DNA from: CAIQPS01 sp963721365
Lineage (GTDB): Bacteria > Actinomycetota > Thermoleophilia > RBG-16-64-13
Assembly (NCBI GenBank): GCA_963721365.1
Contig: CAVRJE010000017.1
Coordinates: 145,231 to 209,230 of the forward strand
Direction: 5' to 3'
Length of the DNA stretch: 64,000 nt
The notes beneath the pieces are model-generated. The model searched no databases, was not told the origin of the DNA, and was given only the letters and a program-made list of their open reading frames with translations. The position numbers and the translations under genes were made by a program. Numbering within the stretch: position 1 is the first letter of the stretch; each line of letters starts with the position of its first letter. Shown here piece after piece: positions 9,088 to 18,532 of this stretch.

Positions 9088-11008
9088 ATGGGCAAGATCA
9101 TCGGCATCGACCTGGGCACGACCTACTCTGCGATGGCCGTGCTGGAAGGCGGCGAGCCGACCATCATCCCCAACGCCGAGGGTGGCAGGACCACCCCATC
9201 GGTGGTGGCCTTTACCAAGACCGGGGAGCAGCTGGTCGGGACCGTCGCGAAACGCCAGGCAGTCACCAACCCCGAGAACACCATCTTTTCCATCAAGCGC
9301 TTCATGGGACGCAAGTTCTCCAACGTGAGCGAAGAGATGAAGATCGTCCCCTACAAGGTGGTCGAGGGTCCCAACAGTGACGTGCGCGTCAATGTCAAGG
9401 ACGCGCTCTACTCTCCGCCGGAGATATCGGCGAAGATCCTTCAGAAACTCAAGCGCGACGCTGAAGCCTTCCTGGGCACCGAGGTCACGGAAGCGGTCAT
9501 CACCGTCCCCGCCTACTTCGACGATGCTCAACGTCAGGCGACCCGCGACGCGGGCATCATCGCCGGTCTGGAAGTCAAGCGCATCGTCAACGAGCCGACG
9601 GCGGCCTCGCTGGCCTACGGGCTCGACAAAGAGCACGAGCAGACCGTCCTGGTCTTCGACCTCGGCGGCGGTACCTTCGACGTGTCCATCCTGGAACTGG
9701 GCGACGGCGTGTTCGAAGTCAAATCGACGAACGGCGATACTCATCTGGGCGGCGACAACTTCGACAAGGCCATCGTCGACTGGATCGTCAACGAGTTCCG
9801 CAGGGAGAAGGGCGTCGATCTGACCAAAGACCGTCAGGCCCTCCAACGCCTCTACGAAGCGGCCGAGAAGGCCAAGGTCGAGCTCTCCTCAGTGCTCGAA
9901 ACCACCGTCAATCAGCCCTTCATCACCATGGACCAGAGCGGCCCGCTCCACCTGGAGATGACTCTGAGCCGCGCGAAACTGGAAGAGCTCACCCGCGAAC
10001 TGCTCGACCGGACCGTCGGTCCGACCAAGCAGGCCATGGACGATGCCGGCCTCAAGGCCGGAGACCTGGACCAAGTCATCCTCGTAGGCGGAATGACCCG
10101 GATGCCGGCCGTGCAGGAGAAGGTCCGCTCGCTCACCGGCAAAGAGCCCCACAAGGGCATCAACCCCGATGAAGTGGTGGCGCTGGGCGCGGCCATCCAG
10201 GGCGGCGTACTGGCCGGCGAAGTCAAGGACATCATCCTTCTTGACGTGACGCCCGCTCTCGCTGGGCATCGAGACCAAGGGCGGCGTGTTCACCCGTCTG
10301 ATCGACCGCAACACCACCATCCCCACCCGCAAGAGCGAGATCTTCTCGACGGCGGAAGACGGTCAGACCTCGGTCGAGATCCACGTGCTGCAGGGCGAGC
10401 GCGACCTGGCCGCCTACAACAAGACCCTGGGTAAATTCCAGCTTACCGGCATCCCGATGGCACCGCGCGGCATCCCGCAGATCGAGGTGGGCTTCGATAT
10501 CGACGCCAACGGCATCACGCACGTGTCGGCGAAAGACCTGGCCACGGGCAACCAGCAGAAGATCGAGATCAAGAGCTCGAGTGGCCTTAGCGACGACGAG
10601 ATCAAGAAGATGATGCGCGACGCCGAGGTCAACGCCGAAGAGGACCGCAAGAAGAAAGAGACCGTCGACACCCGCAACCAGGCGGAGAACCTGGTGTACT
10701 CGACGCGCAAGTCACTCAAAGAGATTGGCGACAAGGTGGACGGCGCCACCCGGGGTGACATCGAGAACGCGATGCGCGACCTGGAAGACGCGATCAAGGG
10801 CGACAACATCGATCTCATCCGTAGCCGCATGAACACGCTGCAGGAAGCCGCGTACAAGCTGTCCGAAGCGGCCTACCAGGCCGCTCAGGCCCAGCGTGGC
10901 GATACAGGCACGGGCGGAGACGCCGGTGGTGGCTACCAGGGCGGCGGTACGCCCGAAGACGAAGTAGTAGAAGAAGCCGACTACGAAGTTATCGACGAAG
11001 ACAAGTAG
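9088..11008 (+). CDS. dnaK: Chaperone DnaK (Hsp70), one frameshift
   Basis: DnaK is the ATP-driven cytoplasmic Hsp70 chaperone. The N-terminal ATPase domain shows IIGIDLGTTYSAMAVLEGG at the start, NEPTAASLAYG, the phosphate-binding DLGGGTFDVSIL, and ILVGGMTRMPAVQ. The frame breaks near 10,250 at the codons for the conserved linker DVTPLSLGIE: the sequence has acgcccgct where acgccgct would keep frame, one extra C. The substrate-binding domain and the C-terminal lid continue in the other frame to 11008, ending in the usual EEADYEVIDEDK-type tail. Total length of about 640 residues is normal for the family. It is first in an operon with hsp20, grpE, dnaJ and hspR. Confidence 0.95.
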
Positions 11009-11064
11009 TCGACGGCGAACCATAGCCGGTGGAGTAGGCGACAGTAGATAGGAGGTTCGAACAA

Positions 11065-11553
11065 ATGACACTCGTAAGGTGGGATCCGTTCCGTGACCTG
11101 ACGGCTCTGCAGAGCGAGGTCAACCGTCTCTTCTCCCGCGCGAGCGGCGGCGACGTGGGCGAGCGGCAATCGTGGACTCCGGCCGTCGACGTGGTCGAGA
11201 CCGAAGACGCTATCGTTCTGAAGGCCGAGCTCGCCGGCATGGATCCCAAGGACATCAGCATCGAAGTGCAGGACAATGTCCTCACGGTCAGCGGCGAGCG
11301 CCGGTTCGAGGAAGAGGTCAAGGAAGACAAGTTCTACCGCATCGAACGGCGGTACGGCTCCTTCAGCCGGTCCCTGGCCCTCCCGCCCACGGCGGATGAG
11401 AGCAAGGTGGAGGCCAAGTACGAGAACGGTCTGCTCCGGATCACCGTTCCCAAGGCCGAGGTCGCCAAGCCCAAGAAGATCACGGTCGCGGTGGGCGGCG
11501 GGCAGGAGCAGAAGACCGTCGAAGCCACGGCCACCGAGACGCAAGCGTACTAG
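11065..11553 (+). CDS. Small heat-shock protein, Hsp20/alpha-crystallin family
   Basis: This is a 162-residue ATP-independent holdase. It opens with the typical MTLVRWDPFRDL segment. The alpha-crystallin beta-sandwich runs from about residue 38 to 135, with the conserved blocks VVETEDAIVLKAELAGM, GERRFEEEVKED and YENGLLRITVPK (the A-x-x-x-N-G-x-L motif). The tail carries no obvious IXI motif. A GGAGG ribosome site precedes the ATG. It is inserted between dnaK and grpE, which are usually adjacent, so it should share the HspR-controlled promoter. Confidence 0.93.
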   Translation: MTLVRWDPFRDLTALQSEVNRLFSRASGGDVGERQSWTPAVDVVETEDAIVLKAELAGMDPKDISIEVQDNVLTVSGERRFEEEVKEDKFYRIERRYGSFSRSLALPPTADESKVEAKYENGLLRITVPKAEVAKPKKITVAVGGGQEQKTVEATATETQAY

Positions 11554-11554
11554 G

Positions 11555-12241
11555 ATGACCGGTACCAGGAAACGCATACCGATCAACGGTCAGCCGGCCG
11601 CGGCGGAGGATCCCTCCGCCGCGGCGGCCCCTACCGCCGAGATGGGCCAGACGGGCCCGGCTACCGGTACCGGTGCGGCCGGCCGGCCGGCCGATGCCGG
11701 CGTCCCCGGCAGCGCACCCGCAGGCGTCCCCGGCGAGACCGAGCCATCGGCCGAACAGGCCCAGCTCGAGGCGGAGGTCGAAGCGCTGCGCCACGAGCGC
11801 GACGCACTCGCCGATAGAGAAATACGATTGCGCGCCGAGTTCGAGAACTTCCGCAGGCGCGCGTCCCGGGAGGCGCTGGAGGCCCGCGAGCGCATCCAGG
11901 GCGGGTTGCTGGGCGACCTACTGCCCGTGCTCGACAACCTGGAGCGGGCTCTCGACGCAGCCGAGCATCACGATGAAGGCAAAGTCCTGGGCGGCGTCCG
12001 GATGACCCGGGACATGTTCCTGGAACTGCTGCGGCGCGCCGGCGTCGAGGAGATCGAGACCGTCGGCGGCCCATTCGATCCCCACGTTCACGACGCCGTC
12101 GTCATGCAGGCGTCCGAACAGGAGGAGGGCGCCGTGATGGCCGTTCTCGAGCGGGGCTATCGTCAGGGTGACCGTGTCCTTCGGCCCGCGCGGGTGGCTG
12201 TCTCCTCAGGACCGGCTGAGCCGGCCGGCGGACGCGAGTAG
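11555..12241 (+). CDS. grpE: Nucleotide exchange factor GrpE
   Basis: GrpE releases ADP from DnaK. The protein has 228 residues: an Ala/Pro/Gly-rich disordered N-terminal stretch of about 65 residues, a long charged coiled coil (EAEVEALRHERDALADREIR), then the core with FENFRRRASRE, LLPVLDNLERAL and the C-terminal beta wing FDPHVHDAVVM. The ATG at 11555 starts one base after the hsp20 stop, so the two genes are probably translationally linked. Longer open reading in the same frame upstream is only a shadow of hsp20. Confidence 0.95.
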   Translation: MTGTRKRIPINGQPAAAEDPSAAAAPTAEMGQTGPATGTGAAGRPADAGVPGSAPAGVPGETEPSAEQAQLEAEVEALRHERDALADREIRLRAEFENFRRRASREALEARERIQGGLLGDLLPVLDNLERALDAAEHHDEGKVLGGVRMTRDMFLELLRRAGVEEIETVGGPFDPHVHDAVVMQASEQEEGAVMAVLERGYRQGDRVLRPARVAVSSGPAEPAGGRE

Positions 12242-12247
12242 CAGAGC

Positions 12248-13375
12248 GTGGCAGCCGGCGACCGCAACTACTACGACGTCCTGGGGGTCAAGAAGACCGC
12301 TACCCAGGACGAGGTCAAGAAGGCGTACCGGAAGCTGGCCCGCCAGTATCATCCGGACGCCAATCCCAACGACCCCAAGGCGGAGGAGAAGTTCAAGGAA
12401 GTCTCCAGCGCCTACGAAGTCCTGTCCGACGCCGACAAGCGGAAGCAGTACGACGCCGGGCCCAGCCCGTTCTTTGGGCAGGGCGCCCGGCGCGGCGGCA
12501 CGTACCAGGACCAGCAGGCGCCCCCCATGGGCGGGGACTGGGCGGACCTTTTCGGCAACCTGTTCGGTGGCGGCGGGGAGGCTTCGGAGGCGGTGGGGGC
12601 GGGCGCCGGCAACGCGCGCCGGAGCGCGGCGAGGACATCACGGTTGCCGTCCAGATGTCCTTCGACGACGCGCTAAAGGGCGTCACGACCAAGATAAGCG
12701 TGCCGCAGACGGTCAACTGCGACTGCTTGCGGCGGTAGCGGAGCGGCTCCGGGGACGAGCCCGATGGCCTGCCCCCAGTGCAAGGGGCGGGGAAGCGTGA
12801 ATGCGAGCCAAGGCTTCTTCTCTATCAACCAGCCCTGCCCGAGTTGTGGCGGGGCCGGCACGGTGATAGAGAACCCGTGCGCCGCGTGCCGCGGCATCGG
12901 GACCGCCCGGGCGCTCAAGAAGTTCACCGTGCCCTTGCCCGCCGGCGTCAAAGACGGGACCAAGATCCGGCTCAAAGGTAAGGGCGAACCCGGGCAGCGG
13001 GGTGGCCCTCCGGGCGATCTCTATGTGGTCGCCCAGGTCGACGAGAGCCCGGTGTTCGAACGGAGGGGCGCCGACCTTGTGGTGGAGGTGCCGGTGACGA
13101 TAACGGAGGCCGCGCTCGGGGCCACCGTCAGGGTCCCCACTCCCGACGGGAGTGTCGGCCTGAAGGTCCCGGCGGGCACTCAGAACGGCAAGATGCTCAA
13201 GCTGAAAGGCAAGGGAGCGCCCCGCCTGGGCGTGTCCGGCAAGGGCGACCTGCTCGCTCGGATCAAGGTCGTGGTTCCCGAGAAGCTCAGCGGTGAGCAG
13301 AAGGACCTGCTGAAGAAGTTCGCCGACGTGCGAAACGAAGACCCCCGGGCCGGCCGCATCGGCTGGTCGGCCTGA
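12248..13375 (+). CDS. dnaJ: Co-chaperone DnaJ, two frameshifts
   Basis: DnaJ delivers substrates to DnaK and stimulates its ATPase. The gene starts with GTG six bases after grpE. The J domain is complete, with the HPD motif in ARQYHPDANPND, followed by a Gly/Phe-rich linker. The frame slips near 12590-12605 in a G-rich run, and the next piece (GEDITVAVQMSFDDALKG) is in another frame. A second slip near 12725 falls in the first zinc-finger Cys pair, where one extra T appears to have entered. Zinc-binding repeats CPQCKGRG, CPSCGGAG and CAACRGIG follow, then both substrate-binding domains. Correcting the two slips gives a normal-length DnaJ. Confidence 0.92.
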
Positions 13376-13393
13376 TAGGGAAGATGGTTTATC

Positions 13394-13846
13394 ATGGCAG
13401 CACGATCCCGGATAGAAGAGAAGAAGATGCCCTTCGATGACAAGATGAGACCGGTCTTCATGATCTCGGTGGCCGCCGAGCTCGCCGAAATGCATCCGCA
13501 GACCCTGCGAATGTACGAGCGGCGGGGCCTCATCTGCCCCCGGCGGTCGTCCAAGAGCACCCGTCTCTATTCGCTCGCCGACGTCGAGCGGCTGCGCCGC
13601 ATCCAGCAACTCGTAGCCGACTGCGGGCTGAACCTGGCCGGCGTCGAGCGGGTGCTCGAGATGGAAGAGCAGCTCAATGCGTCGCAGCGCCGTCTGGAGC
13701 AGTTGCAGGCCGACATGGAGCGGCTGGCGGCGGAGGCGAGGGAAGAGCTGGAAGCCGTTCATCGCAGCTACCGCAAAGAGCTGATCCCGCTCTCCCGACC
13801 GGGGCAGATGATAGTCATCACCGACCAGCGCCGCGGTAGACGGTGA
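13394..13846 (+). CDS. hspR: Heat-shock repressor HspR, MerR family
   Basis: HspR binds HAIR operators and, with DnaK as co-repressor, shuts off the dnaK operon until heat stress titrates DnaK away. The protein shows the MerR-type helix-turn-helix with MISVAAELAEMHPQTLRMYERRGLI and a wing segment STRLYSLADVERL. A coiled coil rich in Glu, Gln and Arg follows, and the C-terminal tail is basic. The ATG at 13394 gives 150 residues; a downstream ATG at 13430 or 13445 would place the conserved core nearer the N-terminus, as in most family members. It is last in the dnaK operon, 18 bases after dnaJ. Confidence 0.93.
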   Translation: MAARSRIEEKKMPFDDKMRPVFMISVAAELAEMHPQTLRMYERRGLICPRRSSKSTRLYSLADVERLRRIQQLVADCGLNLAGVERVLEMEEQLNASQRRLEQLQADMERLAAEAREELEAVHRSYRKELIPLSRPGQMIVITDQRRGRR

Positions 13847-14457
13847 GCGAAGAGACAGTCTCCCAAGGCCAGGAGTCGTCCGCCGAGAAGCCGCCCGTGA
13901 AGGAGCCCGCTGCCCCTGCCGAGCTGCCGGGAGCCACGGAACAGCCCTGCGCCAACCATCCCAACCGCCTGACGATGGTGACGTGCAGCAACTGCAGCAA
14001 GCCCCTTTGCCCGGACTGCATGGTCTATTCCGCGGTCGGCATCAAGTGTAAGGAATGTGCCACGCTGCCCCGGTCGGCCCGGGCCACGCTGAAGACCAGC
14101 AAGTTCCTTCTCGCCATCGCCGCCGGCTTGTGGACGGCGACCGCGCTGGGCTTCGCCTACTACTACATCCTGGGCAGCGTCAGGTTCTTCTTCGTGTTCA
14201 TCTTCGTGTCGGCGGGCATCGGCTATCTCGTCGGCGAGGTGATCAGCCGGACCTCCGGCCGCTATCACGGGCTGAAGACGGCCGTGGCCGCTGCAGGCGC
14301 CACCCTCTGGGCCTTCGTGCTTCCTCCGATCACGGCCGCCTTCATCAGCTACGGCGTCAACTGGGACACGGTGGTCTTCGCTTTGGGCGCGCGGGGCATC
14401 ATCAACTGGATCGTGATGCTCTTCGCCGCGTACCTCGCCTGGAACCGCAACCGCTGA
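13843..14457 (+). CDS. B-box-type zinc-finger membrane protein
   Basis: The 204-residue protein begins with a disordered Glu/Pro/Ala region. A small zinc-binding domain follows at about residues 46-75 (CANHPNRLTMVTC, CSKPLCPDCM, GIKCKEC), like the B-box fingers found in actinobacterial membrane proteins. Three or four hydrophobic helices come next, including FFFVFIFVSAGIGYLVGEV and IINWIVMLFAAYLAW. The GTG start overlaps the hspR stop (GTGA), so the two are co-translated. Function is unknown; the linkage to hspR suggests, but does not show, a role in envelope stress. Confidence 0.75.
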   Translation: MSEETVSQGQESSAEKPPVKEPAAPAELPGATEQPCANHPNRLTMVTCSNCSKPLCPDCMVYSAVGIKCKECATLPRSARATLKTSKFLLAIAAGLWTATALGFAYYYILGSVRFFFVFIFVSAGIGYLVGEVISRTSGRYHGLKTAVAAAGATLWAFVLPPITAAFISYGVNWDTVVFALGARGIINWIVMLFAAYLAWNRNR

Positions 14458-14617
14458 CCGGGGACCCCCGGTGGCCGAGGGCGCACGCGGGGGGTCGGCG
14501 CCTCGGGGGCGTGTCTCCACCGGCTGGCACTCTAACCTGGTGAGTGCCAAAATGGTCTGCAGGGGCGCCCGGTTTTCGCTATACTATGCTGAGGCAAAAT
14601 CAGGAGGATCACCAGCT

Positions 14618-14953
14618 TTGCCTACATACGAATACAGATGTCTGTCGTGTGAGCACCAATTCGAGCGCTTCCAGCGCATGTCGGACGATGCCGTCAAGGA
14701 GTGCGAGGTCTGTGGGGAACCGGTCAAACGGCTGCTGTTCCCCGTGGCCGTCCACTTCAAAGGCAACGGCTTCTACAGCACCGACTATGCCAAGAAGAAC
14801 GCTCTAGGCTCGGCCGGCACCAGCGGCGGGAACGGTGGAGGCGCCGACTCGTCCTCGTCGGGTGACGACAAAGGTTCGGCGGATACCGCCAAACCGCCGG
14901 CGACCACCGCGTCCACGCCCACGCCCGCGGCGACGACCGCCAAGAACGACTGA
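14618..14953 (+). CDS. FmdB-type zinc-ribbon protein
   Basis: The protein opens with PTYEYRCLSCEHQFERFQ and has a second CxxC (CEVCGE), the putative regulatory FmdB/CxxC zinc ribbon. A Ser/Gly/Asp-rich and then Thr/Pro-rich tail fills the last 55 residues. I chose TTG at 14618 because AGGAGG lies eleven bases upstream and the family begins at this Pro-Thr-Tyr. A possible -10 box TATACT lies near 14580. FmdB proteins are named from a formamidase operon, but their molecular role is not known. Confidence 0.85.
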   Translation: MPTYEYRCLSCEHQFERFQRMSDDAVKECEVCGEPVKRLLFPVAVHFKGNGFYSTDYAKKNALGSAGTSGGNGGGADSSSSGDDKGSADTAKPPATTASTPTPAATTAKND

Positions 14954-14967
14954 GCCGCCCCTCCCGC

Positions 14968-15795
14968 ATGGCCGGCAGGGACTGCGAGCTGATCGCCTTT
15001 GGCTCTTGCCGCCCCCTCATCGTTCTCACCAACGACGACGGAGTCACGTCACCCGGTCTGAGCATCCTCAAGGCCGCGCTCGATCCGCTTGGTGACGTAC
15101 AGATCGTAGCGCCCGACCAGAACCGCTCGGGCGCCGCCCGCAGCATCACCATGCATGCCCCGCTGTGGGTCGAAGAAGTCGAGCTGCCGGACGGCAGTCT
15201 GGCATACAGCACCGACGGGACCCCGGTGGATTGCGTGCGCATGGCGGCCCTGGGCCTGCTCGACCGCACCCCGGACCTCATCGTCTCCGGCATAAACCTG
15301 GGTGAGAATCTCGGGGACGACATCACCTACTCCGGCACCGTCGCCGCCGCCTTCGAGGGCATCATGCTCGATATCCCGGCCATCGCCCTGTCGGCTCAGG
15401 GCTACCACCCCGGCTACGACCTCAGCGTGCCGGCGCGCTTCGCCCGCCGGCTGGTCTCCGTCGCTCTGGCGAATGGCTTTCCGGCCAAGACTCTGCTCAA
15501 CGTGAACTGTCCCGACCGCCCGTGGGAGGAGCTGAAAGGCGCCCGGCTGACGGTGCTGGGCAGGCGCATATACGGGGACAAGGTGGAGCACCGCGCGACC
15601 AGCGGCAAGCGTCGCCAGTACCACATCTACAATGACGACCTGAGCTATCACCACGCCCCGGGCACCGACTTCGAGGCTGTGGCGGAAGGGTATGTGTCTG
15701 TCACCCCGCTCCAGTTCGAGCTCATGTCGCACGAGGCTCTCGACCGGCTGCGCTCCTGGGAAGGCGCCTTGGGCACCCACGAGGAGGGAGACTGA
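14968..15795 (+). CDS. surE: 5'/3'-nucleotidase SurE
   Basis: SurE is a metal-dependent phosphatase acting on nucleoside 5'- and 3'-monophosphates. Visible motifs are LTNDDGVTSPG with the metal-binding Asp pair, APDQNRSGAARSIT, VSGINLGENLGDDITYSGTV and STDGTPVDCV. The length is 275 residues. The N-terminus is about 15 residues longer than usual (the conserved region starts at PLIVLTNDDG); no better start codon is seen in between. It sits 14 bases after the FmdB gene, and its stop overlaps the next ATG (TGATG). Confidence 0.93.
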   Translation: MAGRDCELIAFGSCRPLIVLTNDDGVTSPGLSILKAALDPLGDVQIVAPDQNRSGAARSITMHAPLWVEEVELPDGSLAYSTDGTPVDCVRMAALGLLDRTPDLIVSGINLGENLGDDITYSGTVAAAFEGIMLDIPAIALSAQGYHPGYDLSVPARFARRLVSVALANGFPAKTLLNVNCPDRPWEELKGARLTVLGRRIYGDKVEHRATSGKRRQYHIYNDDLSYHHAPGTDFEAVAEGYVSVTPLQFELMSHEALDRLRSWEGALGTHEEGD

Positions 15796-16439
15796 TGCCG
15801 CCGGCCTTCACAGCCGTGGTGTTCGATCTCGACGGGACGCTGGTCGATTCCGTCGAACTGATCACGCTCTCCTTTCAGCATGCCATCAGGGAAGTGCTCG
15901 GCCGCGAGGCGTCGCGCGAGGAGGCCGTGCAGCATGTTGGTACGCCCCTCCGGGAGCAGATGGTGCGGATCAGCCCCGAGCACGCCGACGAACTGGTCGA
16001 CGTGTACCGGGAGTTCAATCATCGCGAGCACGACCGCATGCTCAAGCTCTACGACGGCATCGTCGATCTCCTGAACCGGCTGACGAAGGCCGGGGTCAAG
16101 CTGGGGCTGGTGACGTCCAAATCCAGGGCTACCACGCAGATGGCCTTCGACCTCACCGGCATCGAGCACTACTTCGACTCGACCGTCTGCTGTGACGAGG
16201 CGCCCGGCAACAAGCCCTCCGCGGAGCCTATCCTCTTCTGCCTGGCCGGCCTGGACACGGCGCCAGAGGACGCGGCCTACGTGGGCGACAGTCCCGCCGA
16301 CATCCAGGCGGCGCACGCCGCACGGGTGACCGGCATCGCGGTGAGCTGGGGAGTCTTCGACACGCGGGCGCTGGCTGCTGAAAAGCCCGAGAGACTGGTA
16401 CATACTATCCCTGAGTTGGCGGCTGTCCTCGGCGTGTAG
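15795..16439 (+). CDS. HAD-family phosphatase, phosphoglycolate phosphatase-like
   Basis: The 214-residue protein has the HAD motif I VVFDLDGTLVDS near the N-terminus, a helical cap, motif II LVTSKS, the Lys of motif III in PGNKPSAE, and motif IV YVGDSPADIQAA. It most resembles phosphoglycolate phosphatase or pyrophosphatase PpaX. The true substrate cannot be told from sequence. The ATG overlaps the surE stop and ligA starts 11 bases later, so the three genes form one operon. Confidence 0.85.
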   Translation: MPPAFTAVVFDLDGTLVDSVELITLSFQHAIREVLGREASREEAVQHVGTPLREQMVRISPEHADELVDVYREFNHREHDRMLKLYDGIVDLLNRLTKAGVKLGLVTSKSRATTQMAFDLTGIEHYFDSTVCCDEAPGNKPSAEPILFCLAGLDTAPEDAAYVGDSPADIQAAHAARVTGIAVSWGVFDTRALAAEKPERLVHTIPELAAVLGV

Positions 16440-16450
16440 GAGGCTGTTCG

Positions 16451-18532
16451 GTGAGTGAAGTGGAGCGGCGGCTGGAGGAGCTTCGCGAGCTCATCCGGCA
16501 TCACGAGTACCGCTACTACGTCCTCGACTCCCCCGAGATCTCCGACGCGGAGTACGACGATCTCTTTCGGGAACTGCGGGAACTCGAAGCCGCCCATCCT
16601 GAGCTCGTCACTGCCGACTCCCCGACCCAACGGGTGGGCGGAGAGCCCTCGGCCGGTTTCGTGCAGGTGCGCCACGGGGAGCCGATGCTGTCCCTGGCGA
16701 ACGCCAAGAACGAGGACGAGTTGCGGGCCTGGTACGGGCGGGTCGTCAAGCTGGCGGCCGAGGCGGGTGCCTCCGCAGACACGCTCCGCTTCGTCCTTGA
16801 AGCAAAGATCGACGGTCTGGCCATCTCCCTGCGCTACGAAGCCGGTCGCCTTGCCGTCGGGGCTACGCGGGGCAACGGGGAGATCGGGGAGGATGTGACC
16901 GCCAACCTGCGGACCATCCAGACGGTGCCCCTGACGATGCTGCCCGGGGCGGCCCCCTATCCGGAGGCCGCCGAAGTGCGCGGAGAGATCTACCTGCCCT
17001 TGCAGGCGTTCGCCCAACTCAACGAGCAGAGGATCGCAGCGGGCGAATCAACGTTCGCCAACCCTCGCAACGCGGCAGCCGGGTCGCTCCGGCAGCTCGA
17101 TCCCCGGGTGACCGTCTCCAGGCCGCTCGCCGCCTGGTTCTACGGCGTCGGCCACCTGGAGGGGACCCAGTTCGCCACCCATCACGAGGCGCTCGAGTGG
17201 CTGAAGAAGGCGGGCTTCCGGGTGAACCCCGGTACGCGGATGGCCGCAACCTTGGACGAGATCGTCGAGGGATGCCGCGCGTGGCAGGACCGCCGGGAAG
17301 AGCTGGACTACGACATCGACGGTGTGGTCGTGAAGCTCGACGACCGCGGCCTGCAGGCCGCGCTGGGGACCGCCGGCCGGGATCCCCGGTGGGCCGTCGC
17401 GTACAAGTTCGCTCCCACGACCGCCCAGACGCGGTTGCGGAAGATCCACATCAACGTAGGCCGGACCGGGGTGCTGAACCCCTGGGCGGAACTGGACCCG
17501 GTCGAAGTCGGCGGGGTGACGGTGGAGAAGGCCACGCTCCATAACGAGGAAGACATCAGGCGCAAGGATTTGCGCGAAGGTGACGTGGTCATCGTGCAAC
17601 GGGCGGGAGACGTCATTCCGCAGGTGGTCGCGCCAATCACGGACCTGCGAACCGGGATGGAGCAGCCCTTCCACATGCCCGCGCGCTGCCCCTCCTGCGG
17701 GACCCCGGTAGTGCGAATGCCGGAAGAGGTGGCCGTGCGTTGCCCGAACCCGGACTGCCCGTCAAGACGGGCGGAGGCGATCAAGCATTTCGTAAGCAAA
17801 GGGGCCATGGACATCGAGGGCGTCGGCGACCGGTTGGTGGAACGGTTGTTGGAGCTGGGGCTGATCCGCGACGCGGCGGACCTCTATCAGCTCGAGGCAG
17901 CGCAGCTGGCGGCGCTGCTGAAGGGCTCGGAGAAGACGCGGAAGAACCAGGAACCGAAATTGCCCGGCAATATCGTCAGGGCGATCGACGCGTCGAAAGG
18001 GCGGCCCCTGGCGCGCGTCCTGTGGGCCCTGGGGATCCTCCACGTGGGCGGAGAGAACGCGGAGTTGCTCGTGCGCCGGTTCCGGAGTATGGCGGCGCTG
18101 CGGGAGGCGCCGAAGGAAGCTATCAGCGAGACCCCGGGCATCGGCCCGGTGATAGCCGAAAGTGTCTGGACCTTCTTCGCGGACCCGCGCAACGCGGATC
18201 TGGTGGACCGGCTGGCGGCAGCCGGGGTGACGATGGAGTTGCCCGCCTCGGAAGAAGCGGGGGAGGGCGAGGGCGCCGGCCGAGCGGCCGGGCCGCTCGC
18301 CGGCAAGACGGTGGTGCTCACCGGCACTCTGCCGACGCTCTCGCGGCAGCAGACCACAGACCTGATAGTGGCCGCGGGCGGGCGGGTCACCGGATCGGTG
18401 AGCGCGAAGACCGACTACGTGGTAGTGGGCGAAGAGCCCGGCACAAAACTCGCCAAGGCGCGAGATCTGGGCGTGGAGTTGCTCGACGAGCCCGGGTTGC
18501 TCTCGCTACTGGACGGTCAGCCCGGCCGGTAG
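16451..18532 (+). CDS. ligA: NAD-dependent DNA ligase LigA
   Basis: LigA seals nicks in duplex DNA using NAD+. The 693-residue protein has all the usual parts: domain Ia with HHEYRYYVLDSPEISDAEYD, the adenylation site with catalytic Lys in LEAKIDGLAISL, an OB-fold, the four-Cys zinc finger (CPSCGTPVV and CPNPDCPSRR), helix-hairpin-helix repeats, and a C-terminal BRCT domain beginning at GPLAGKTVVLTGTLP. The start is GTG. The frame is intact over two kilobases, unlike many neighbours. Its 3' end overlaps the convergent CpaF-like gene by 16 bases. Confidence 0.97.
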   Translation: MSEVERRLEELRELIRHHEYRYYVLDSPEISDAEYDDLFRELRELEAAHPELVTADSPTQRVGGEPSAGFVQVRHGEPMLSLANAKNEDELRAWYGRVVKLAAEAGASADTLRFVLEAKIDGLAISLRYEAGRLAVGATRGNGEIGEDVTANLRTIQTVPLTMLPGAAPYPEAAEVRGEIYLPLQAFAQLNEQRIAAGESTFANPRNAAAGSLRQLDPRVTVSRPLAAWFYGVGHLEGTQFATHHEALEWLKKAGFRVNPGTRMAATLDEIVEGCRAWQDRREELDYDIDGVVVKLDDRGLQAALGTAGRDPRWAVAYKFAPTTAQTRLRKIHINVGRTGVLNPWAELDPVEVGGVTVEKATLHNEEDIRRKDLREGDVVIVQRAGDVIPQVVAPITDLRTGMEQPFHMPARCPSCGTPVVRMPEEVAVRCPNPDCPSRRAEAIKHFVSKGAMDIEGVGDRLVERLLELGLIRDAADLYQLEAAQLAALLKGSEKTRKNQEPKLPGNIVRAIDASKGRPLARVLWALGILHVGGENAELLVRRFRSMAALREAPKEAISETPGIGPVIAESVWTFFADPRNADLVDRLAAAGVTMELPASEEAGEGEGAGRAAGPLAGKTVVLTGTLPTLSRQQTTDLIVAAGGRVTGSVSAKTDYVVVGEEPGTKLAKARDLGVELLDEPGLLSLLDGQPGR

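Noticed and set aside
10240..10290. Programmed frameshift in dnaK
   Set aside because: No slippery heptamer or stimulator structure is apparent, and similar shifts occur in many unrelated genes in the window.
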